DNA of 64,000 bases from positions 26,224,355 to 26,288,354 of the forward strand of contig CM055877.1 of the NCBI GenBank assembly GCA_029582165.1. The letters are read 5' to 3'. Source of the stretch: Portulaca oleracea (Eukaryota; Streptophyta; Magnoliopsida; Caryophyllales; Portulacaceae). The first letter of the stretch is position 1. Each line of letters starts with the position of its first letter. Both the position numbers and the translations under genes were made by a program. This document shows positions 56,356 to 64,000 of the stretch, piece by piece. Below the pieces are notes generated by a model. That model was not told the origin of the DNA and did not search any database. It was given only the letters and a program-made list of their open reading frames with translations.

Positions 56356-56863
56356 TGTAGATCGTCCAATTGATAGTTTTTTCAAATCCATCTTGTTGAA
56401 TGATGTTTTGTATACTTATTTTTTTAGGGTTACATTGAAAAATGTTGTGTTGCTAATAGAGAGATAGAATTCGACTACAATGGAGGGTTTTTGGACTTTG
56501 AAAATTTGAATTCAGAGTTTTATTAATGTTTGTTGAAGGGTGAGGGTTTTTTTTGGTAAAAGTTAGGGTTTTCTATGTATGTTGAAGCAGATTTGGCAGG
56601 GGGTTTCTAATATAATTTTGTAAGGTGTGTTTTTGCGCAAGTTTGAGTTTTTTTTTTTTTTGTGAAATTTGAATTCAGTGTGGACATCAAGTGAGGCCAT
56701 GGTGGACGTTAAGGTCAGTGAAAGTAGACATTAGGAAAATTGGTGATGGGTGTGTATGTCATTTTATTGTACTTGATGTGCACGTTCGTATTAGTTGATG
56801 TCCACAGTTGTTATACTTGATATCCAAACGTATGAAGCCCAAACGTCATACCAACCATCAAGC
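56356..56863. other. Non-coding sequence
   Basis: No domain seen. A T12 tract is at about 56648-56661, and there are several TTGATGTCCAC-like words that foreshadow the tandem repeat to the right. Confidence 0.3.
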
Positions 56864-57241
56864 ATTAAGATCCACCGATAGAGGTTGTTGATGTTCACAA
56901 TGTACATTATGAAAAGTCAATAGGTAAATATGTTGACCAAACATAATCAGTATTTGATGTCCATGGAAAATAGTGACGATGTCCACAATGATGAAAAGGC
57001 AAGGGAAAAGTTTGTCATTAAGATCCACGGATAAACGTTGTTGATGTTCAAAATGTACATTTGAAAAGTGAATAGTTAAATATATTGACCAAACATAATC
57101 AATATTTGATGTCCACAGCAAATGGTGATGATGTCCATAATGATGAAAAGACATGAGGGAAAAGTTTATCATTAAGATCCACGGATAAAGGTTGTTGATG
57201 TTCACAATGTACATTATGAAAAGTCAATAGTTAACTATGTT
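56864..57241. repeat. Tandem repeat, about 2.4 copies of a 153-155-bp unit
   Basis: Units start ATTAAGATCCACCG/CGG at 56864, 57017 and 57172; the third is partial. Shared text includes GTTGTTGATGTTCACAATGT, GACCAAACATAATC and GATGTCCACAATGATGAAAA. An open minus-strand frame across it is a by-product of the repeat. Confidence 0.9.
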
Positions 57242-57493
57242 GAGCTAGGTTGGTTTGCTAATGGTGTGCCTTTTATGTTCATCCTAGATTTTAGATATAA
57301 ACTTAGGTTCTTGGTTTGTAAATCGATACTTGATCTTGTTTCATTCTAAGTGTGTTGGATCACTAGGATGATTTGGTGGCTGCCCATAAATAGTGTGCTG
57401 AGGCTTGGTTCAAAATCAAGGGCAACAAGTAAGTTTCATTGCTAAACACTATTTTTTTTTGTTTTGTTTTGGTTCCATTGTTTCTTCTAATCC
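57242..57493 (+). pseudogene. Exon-like segment, unidentified
   Basis: A segment at about 57369-57430 is bounded by an acceptor (CACTAG) and a very good donor (CAACAA then GTAAGTTTC). One frame reads CAEAWFKIKG but has a stop just before it. I do not recognise the protein. The solo LTR at 57494 lies in what would be the next intron. Confidence 0.2.
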
Positions 57494-59999
57494 TGTAACG
57501 CCCCAAATCCTGTAATCGCAAAATTTACCTAAACTACTAGTAAACCTGTAATTAGCGCAGCGGAAACCAAGGAAAGGGGTATTACCGCCATCCAACTAAG
57601 GACAAGGCAACCAATCAACGACTTCAAGATCATCAACCACAAACAATTCACCGAACAACATCATAAAACTTAACTCCATACTTTAGCATTCAACGCCACA
57701 TCCCATCAAAGAAGAAACAAAACAAAACACAACCACCCAAACATAAGGTTTAAGACTTTAGATACAAATTATCCGACATATAGAAATCTATCTCAAAACA
57801 TGACTTAGCCCATAATTTCCAAAATGACCCCTGAAGTCCAGCAATATCCATCGTACAAAAAGTCTACCTTACTAAGGAGGAGGTAAGCTACTCCTTCTTG
57901 CCCTTGCCTTTCACTTGAGAGTTCGGACCGTCTAAAAGCAAAACATTAAAACAATCGCAAATGCGTGGGGGAAACACTCAGTACACAAACCTCTAATATG
58001 TAAGAAACATTTCACAATAAACAACGCTGGTGGCCAATCAAAACCCTTTTGAAAACGGGAAGGGGGATGAAATGAATTGTTGAATAAGTATGGGTAGATA
58101 AATAAATCTTGCGATGAAATAATAGAGTGGCATCCCTTACGATCGATGCTAAGCATCTCACACATGCGCATGCCCAAACCGATCTAAGTATGGATTGGGT
58201 GACTGATATACAGTCGACACTGGCCAGGTCATTAGGACACTCTAATCAGGAGTACCTAGAATGGGGCTAGCACTTCACGTGGCTAGCTAGAATAAAAGGG
58301 CGGGACCACTTAAAACATGAAGCATAAATCATTATCCATGACTTGAAATATAAATAATAGATATTGGAGTTAAAATGAAGGATTAGACAATTTGCGTACC
58401 TTGTAAAGTAGAGTAACTTGGTGGCGTGTCTCGGGCTTGGGATGGCTTGGGTACTAAAACAATATTAATAATAATTAAGTACCAAAAATAGTTTTAAAGA
58501 CTTAACAAACAACTTACTAGAAAATGGAATTCATAAAAATGCGATTTAAACACGAGAATTAGTAGATTCTCTACGTTCGAATAAAACATCGTCAGAAACC
58601 CAAAGGGTTATAAAATGAGTTTTGTGATTCCGAAGTTCTTAAAATGAAGTCCTATGGTTACATAACTTAGAGAAAGATATTTCTTAAGTCTAAAAGGGTC
58701 TATAGAACCCTTGAATACAACAAGCATCCATAATTCTATAACTCAACCATCGTAAATCATCATAAGCTATCTTACTTCTTAAATACTGTAATTGGGACTT
58801 GTCATTAGTAATTAAACGCTTAGGAGATAATCTCATCACCAACTAGGAAATTTCTAGCCTAGGATACACCTCTTCATCATTCTAAAATTATCATGAAAGT
58901 CACCCATGGATTAGAGCACCCTAAGGGGTTGAATTGTAACCACCAAGTCAGAATTTGTAAATAAATTTCTGGGCAGAATCCGGATTACAGTCCTTCGGTC
59001 TAGGCCCCATATCTCTCACCAAGTTCCACACTAATTCATATAATCAAGTACAGAATGATTTGATTAACACTTCTAGAATCCTAAAACAGTCCACTAATCT
59101 CATGTTTCTCTTCAAAAACAACATGCATGTAAGCAATTTTAACATCCATCACTAATATAACAAAAACCACCAATAAACCATCCAAATTCCATACTCTTTC
59201 AACAAGAATCAACTTCAATTCAACCCAAATTCATCCAAACTTTACCACCACATAAAACCATGCTAAAAGATTATAGAAGAGATGAAAAACAATATAAACA
59301 ACCCCAAAATGAAAGTTAAAATCAGATTGGAAAAACAATATAAGAAATGGGTTAGAGAATTGTACCACTTGGATGAGAATTGAGAAGAGAAGACAAGAGA
59401 GGAATGGAGGGTGGGCTCGGCCACCTCCTGCTGGCCGCCGACCGGCGACTGCCGGCCAGGCCATCGGAAAAAGAAGGAGGGAGGGGGGCTGGGGCTGGGT
59501 TCTGCCAAGAGGAGAGAAGGAGGAGGGAGAAAGGGGTGAGTTGAGTGGGGTTTTGAAACTGTAATTGTAATTAAGCTTGGCCTCCCATACTTAAACAAAA
59601 ATCAACTCCCTCTTCTAATTACTAGAAATAATTAAGGGTTAAAAGTTTAAAAAGGTAAAATGACCCTAGGTAAATGAGTAGTAAAAATCTAGTTCAAACG
59701 ATTGAGCGATAAATTGCAATCGTAAAGGAAAATTAAATAAATACAATTTTCTTCGGTTAAGTGGACATAAATATTAATAGTAAAATAAAATAAAAGATTT
59801 GTCGGTATTATAATATTCATAAAAATCCCATAATAGTATTTATAAATCTAATTCTGATAAGGTCGACCCATTTAGCGATCTCCTTGTTCGAGACCTGTCA
59901 CAAATAGTTAGACAATAAAACGGAAAAAAATAGCGTAATTTGACCTTAATTAAGATAATTAAAGTTTTAAAGAATGCTGATTTAGGGCGGGTTGTTACA
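57494..59999. repeat. Solo LTR of a large gypsy-type element (2506 bp)
   Basis: Starts TGTAACGCCCC and ends GGGTTGTTACA, with a perfect 5-bp duplication AATCC (57489-57493 and 60000-60004). Long LTRs beginning TGTAACxCCCC are typical of plant Tekay/Del-type chromoviruses; that assignment is by terminus only. No gag-pol sequence lies inside. A C/G-rich patch at about 59400-59530 gives open frames of low complexity that I do not count as genes. Confidence 0.85.
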
Positions 60000-60004
60000 A
60001 ATCC

Positions 60005-61225
60005 TAAAAGCATGGGTCTTTTGTTTGCATTCTTCCGTTTTAGCAATGTACTCTGGGCTTCAATAATACTACATCTGTGTAATATTTAGGATGACATCAC
60101 AACAGGAAAAGCAGGGATGTGGTTTTCCTTGTCATCTTCATTGCTTTCCGCCATGATTGTTCACTTTAGCTTTGGATTCAACCAAGGAAACCCACTTAGG
60201 TATGCTTGGATTGCATACCATCTGCTATTTTTTTTTTTTTCGCTTACTTTAGTGGGCATTTTCCTTTCTTGTGCTTGATTCTGAGCCAATAAAGGTGGTA
60301 AAAGGAACTAATTTAGCTATCAGAGATATGATGACCAGTGATCCTTGCGTTGTTCTGAGTCTTGGACAGCAGGTGCACTGCTTTGTATAACTAAACTGAT
60401 ATTATTCATCGGACTTGGGTGCAGGATTGAAAAGCTATTGTTGCTCAAATACCATGTTTGGGCTGTCTCGCTACTTTTACCTGTTTTCCATTCATCCTTC
60501 ATGTTGGTCACTTAATCATTGCCTCCGCTTTCATTAACTTGCTTCTTTGGCACAATGGATGTACTTGGTTTATGCATTCTTTGGGGTATATAATGCCGAA
60601 GGAGTTGGTAGTGAAAATAGCTTCTTGAATTTAGATGATGATGGCATACATTATGTTTAGTGGGCTAGTACACGATTATTTTAAAGTGTTCTTGCCCCCA
60701 TGAACTCACATAATATGAGGATTTAACTGTGACTGACTTGCAGTGTTTGTTATTAGTTTGTGTCACAGTTTTTGTCAAGCTTTGCACCTTTGCTGCTGTT
60801 GATTGATGAAGAAGGCTCCATCTAAATTTGTTCCTGAATGCTATTGTGTGTCTGCTAAATTTGATATCACTTTCCATGTTTGTAAATAGGTGCATTTCAT
60901 TGTAGTATTTTGTCGTATGATATTCGTGGGCTTTTTTACCCAAATAATAGTCGAAAAAAATCCATTAGAATTCTTGCTATATTTTTTTTTTGTTATACTT
61001 GATATGGTAAAATTGATTTTGATGTAAACTTTAGTTTTAATTTATGCATGTGATGACCAATGGAAGTTTTTTATGAGTAATGTTGCCGTAATCAGATTCA
61101 CAAATTATAGGTCACTTTTGTATAGACCCAGGATGTTAAGTTAGTGAATATAGAATTGTGGTTTATTTTCTAGGTTCAATTTCAAACGTTCAAGTGGTCT
61201 TCTATATATAGTTGATTGTATATTT
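60005..61225 (+). pseudogene. Exon-like segment and spacer, unidentified
   Basis: At about 60091-60199 an open stretch between TTTAG and a CTTAG/GTATGC donor reads DDITTGKAGMWFSLSSSLLS and then a hydrophobic run, in a frame that does not match the exon-like piece at 57369. A further acceptor-like TTGCAG lies at about 60738-60743. This may be the decayed 3' part of a host gene split by the solo LTR. I cannot name it. Confidence 0.2.
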
Positions 61226-61262
61226 TATTTTTTAACTCGGGTAAACAAGAACCTACAAGAAC

Positions 61263-61796
61263 TTAAGGGACCCTTTTATCAAGGCATCTCCCCAAGTTAT
61301 CTGCATGAATAATAAAAGAAAAATCCACCGCGGAGCTACATATCCAAAGACCGGCAGAGTGTAACGTATGACCCAGGTTAGTCATCCAATCTGCCGCTAA
61401 GTTTGTTTCTCGATAGATGTGGCGAATAGTAGAATCTTCCAACTGCCTGATTAAGTGTTTGATATCTCTGATAATCATATCAATATGCCAAGGTGTGTGG
61501 ATGGTCCCTTGGATAGCTTGGATGAGAATAAGGCTATCACCTTCAATCTGAATTCTTGAAAAACCTTCCAAAATAACTTGTTGAAGACCAAAACGGAGAG
61601 CCAAGGCTTCTGTCAACAGAATGGAGTGTGAATTAACTGGCATAGCACCAACTTTTCGAATATTGGCATGGTGATCACGAATGACGAATCCTACTTCTGA
61701 GCCTTGATGGTTTAGGGAGCCATCAAAGTTCAACTTCACCCAACCGAAGCGTGGTTGTTTCCACCCTTCACGAACAATATTTTGACGGCGCTGCAC
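61263..61796 (-). pseudogene. LINE RNase H-like domain (RVT_3 type)
   Basis: A 177-residue frame: WVKLNFDGSLNHQGSEVGFV (first Asp), LTEALALRFGLQ (Glu), QIEGDSLILIQA (second Asp) and YRETNLAADWMTNLG (final Asp). All four catalytic positions are present. The upstream zf-RVT piece is in another frame. Confidence 0.85.
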
Positions 61797-61886
61797 CTGA
61801 GACCGAGAATGGTGATGCTGGTTAGGATGTTGATCTTGGTAAGAGAATATGCTTCGTGCTCGCCATTCTGCAAAACTTCTTTTGGC

Positions 61887-62543
61887 TCAGATGATGACCC
61901 TTGTGGCGTTGAAGACGGAGTTGTTGAAGACGCAATCATTACGCTCCTTCCAGATGCTCCAGATTAGGTAGAAGGCTCTTAAAGCCTCGTTGGTGGGGAG
62001 GGAATTTTTGATAGTTTGTAGCAGAATGCTACCAGTACTATCTGTAGGGTAATTAACAGCAGATGATAGCCATCTATGCGATTTTGTACTATCCCACACT
62101 TTTTTTGTGAAATGGCACTGACATAACAAATGGCAGTCAATCTCCAGATCTTGGAGGCAAATAGGGCAAGAGGGGTCCAAGTTGATACCCCTACGCATTA
62201 GATTCCCTCTAAATGGAAGACCATTATGAAAAATCAACCAGAGAAAATTTTTTAGCTTTGGTTGGATATCAAGTTTCTAAATCCAAGCTCCTTCCCATTT
62301 AGGCCCGCAATGTAACTCATGACAAAGCCATGTTGCAGATTTGGTTGAAAACTCACCATTGCCAGTTAGACCCCAGCAAAGTTCATCCTGTTCCCCAAAA
62401 TTAGGAATAGGGGTCTTAAGAACCAATTGGACAAGTGATTCAGGAAGCACTTGTCTGAGCTTGGGTTGAGCCCAGTCATTATTACAAATAAACTCTTGAA
62501 TAGTCACGTTACTATCTTCCAAAGAAGAAGTTTGGTTAGTCAA
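61887..62543 (-). pseudogene. LINE zf-RVT region
   Basis: CPICLQDLEIDCHLLCQCHF at 61887-62237 is the Cys/His-rich reverse-transcriptase-associated domain. The preceding part (WGLTGNGEFSTKSATWLC) is in a separate frame at 62277-62543. Stops separate these pieces. Confidence 0.8.
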
Positions 62544-62794
62544 AGAAGATAATGGTAGTTAATCGCACCAATTATCATTCCAGAAGTTCACTTTGGCACC
62601 ATTGCCAATCTTCCAACGGAAGCCTTTTTTGCAGAATTTGTAAGCTTTACAAAGATTCCTCCAAACCCAAGAATCTGTGTTTTTTGGGCTTTTCACAAAT
62701 CATTCACCAGAGTTGTTGTACTTAGCAGCCATTTGGGAGACCCAAAGATTGTTTCTATCATGAATTAGTTTCCAAACTAATTTGCATTGGAAAG

Positions 62795-63949
62795 CTAAAT
62801 TGACCGCATAGTCTTGCGATGGCCGAGTCCCCCCTTATCCTTTGGTCTACATATTTTCTCCCACGAGATCATGGGCATTCCTTGTTCAGAGGAGTTCTTC
62901 CAGAAAAAGTTTTTGTTTACTCGGTCTAAACGTTCACATGTAGATTTTGGCATAAGAAAGCATTGCATAGTATGTGCTGGGAGTGATTCCAAGTTTGATT
63001 GAATAAGAATTGTTCTCCCAGCTTTTGACACAGAGTTAGCTTTCCAATTAGAGAGTTTCTTTGAAGCCTTTTCCAAAATAGGTGAAAACAGTTCTATTTT
63101 CTTAGTACCGCTAATGGACGGACAACCAAGGTATTTACCCAGAGATTCTTTGGTGGGGATATTAAAGATCCCCTTTGCATGATCAGTGTATCTAGTCGAC
63201 GCTTTTGAAGAAAAAATCATTGTGGACTTATGAAAATTGATCAATTGTCCAGACTGTTCACAAAAATTGTCCAAAATGGTGTTAAGGTTTTTACAAGCTG
63301 ATTCAATTCCTTTACAAAAAAGAAGACTGTCATCAGCAAAAAGCAAACACGGAATGTTCATTCCTGTCGCACAAATCTTAATTCCTAATCCCCTCTTTTT
63401 GTCCTGACTTTGCTGAACCAGGGATTGGGTCAAGACTTCCATACATAAAAGAAACAAGTAAGGGGAAAGTGGATCCCCTTGTCTAAGCCCTCTTGTTGGT
63501 TTGATTAATCCACAAGGTTGATCATTTACTAACACTGATTAGGAGACCGAAGAGATGCATTCCATCACCCAGCTTGTCCAAATTGGCGGGAATCCCATTT
63601 GGTCTAGGGTTTTTTTTAAGAAGTTCCAATCAACCCGGTCATAGGCTTTTTCCATATCTAATTTCAAGGCAACCCACGGCTTAGCCGCTGTAGATTGTTT
63701 GAATTTGTACATTATTTCACGAGCCAGAAGCAGAAGCACATTGTCATGGATTTGTCTATTTGGAACAAACGCACTTTGAAAAGGGCTTATTATAGTATCC
63801 AGAATCGGCCTAAGCCGATTGACCATAATTTTCGCAATGATCTTATAAAGAGTATTACAAAGACTTATTGGTCTAAATTGGTTGGGAAGAGTAGGATCTT
63901 CCACTTTTGGGATAAGAGCAATAAAGGTATGATTAACCTCTTTGAGCAA
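62795..63949 (-). pseudogene. LINE reverse transcriptase with one in-frame stop
   Basis: Two pieces lie in the same frame. 63539-63949 has FIALIPKVEDPTLPNQFRPI, QSAFVPNRQIHDNVLL and ALKLDMEKAYDRVDW. 62795-63535 has TRGLRQGDPLSPYLFLLCME, CLLFADDSLLF (catalytic Asp pair intact) and LGKYLGCPSI. They are separated only by a TAA codon (63539-63541) after ECISSVS. The frame is then lost after 62795. Confidence 0.9.
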
Positions 63950-64000
63950 TTTTCCAGTACGGAAAAAATCTTTTATGGATGTTGAAATATCAGTGCTAAT

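Larger units (their letters stand above)
61226..64000 (-). mobile_element. L1-type LINE, 3' part, continuing past the window end
   Basis: The minus-strand order from the right edge is RT, connection, zf-RVT, RNase H, then a 3' end near 61226 where the minus strand reads CCCGAGTTAAAAAATAAAAT, a usual plant LINE tail. The 5' part (ORF1, endonuclease) lies outside the window. It belongs to an RNase H-bearing LINE group, unlike the LINE at 42.4-47.2 kb where no RNase H was seen. Confidence 0.88.

Noticed and set aside
59231..59598. Gly/Arg and Pro/Ser-rich frames near 59.4 kb
   Set aside because: They fall in a GC-rich patch inside the solo LTR and have no domain.

Overview
The window is nuclear DNA of a flowering plant, most likely a eudicot. 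It is AT-rich and intron-containing, with one conserved plastid-transporter gene set among LTR retrotransposons, LINEs, hAT elements and MITEs of plant type. I cannot name the species. No rRNA, tRNA, CRISPR or bacterial-type operon was seen.

The only convincing host gene is a CRT-like plastid thiol transporter (CLT family) at 6358-11665 on the + strand. Ten exons join in frame through nine GT-AG introns to about 437 residues. Its last intron carries two nested transposons with clean target-site duplications (a Tourist-like MITE, later hit by a hAT element). A third MITE lies about 400 bp before the start codon.

Region by region. 1-5.8 kb: long foldback elements, a Stowaway MITE and a 0.5 kb duplicated repeat. 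5.8-11.7 kb: the CLT gene. 12.1-12.7 kb: a foldback element with a coiled-coil-like reading frame inside. 13.6-19.6 kb, all minus strand: a LINE fragment, a copia element whose integrase and most of RT are deleted, and a 5'-truncated frameshifted Ty3/gypsy element. 19.6-28 kb: hAT elements, Stowaway MITEs, a large foldback element with a hAT inside it, and LTR-like remains. 28.1-41.9 kb: a complete 13.8 kb Athila-type element on the minus strand (LTRs of 1825 and 1824 bp, TSD CCCTA, tRNA-Asp-type primer site, gag-pol-ORF3) sitting inside an older MITE. 42.4-47.2 kb: a degenerate L1-type LINE (+). 47.2-53.4 kb: a minus-strand copia element with short LTRs and ruined coding capacity. 55.1-56.4 and 57.5-60.0 kb: two solo LTRs with perfect 5-bp TSDs. 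61.2-64 kb: a minus-strand LINE running off the window.

Two observations stand out. In the Athila element, palindromic sites such as GGACCGTAGGTACGGTCC, clustered upstream of the LTR TATA-like box, recur in related form inside the element, just upstream of a second TATA-like box and pyrimidine-rich leader that precede the intact ORF3. This suggests an internal promoter. In the 47-53 kb copia element, the leader carries about 15 copies of a short hairpin motif on a roughly 47-bp period, and two copies show paired stem changes.
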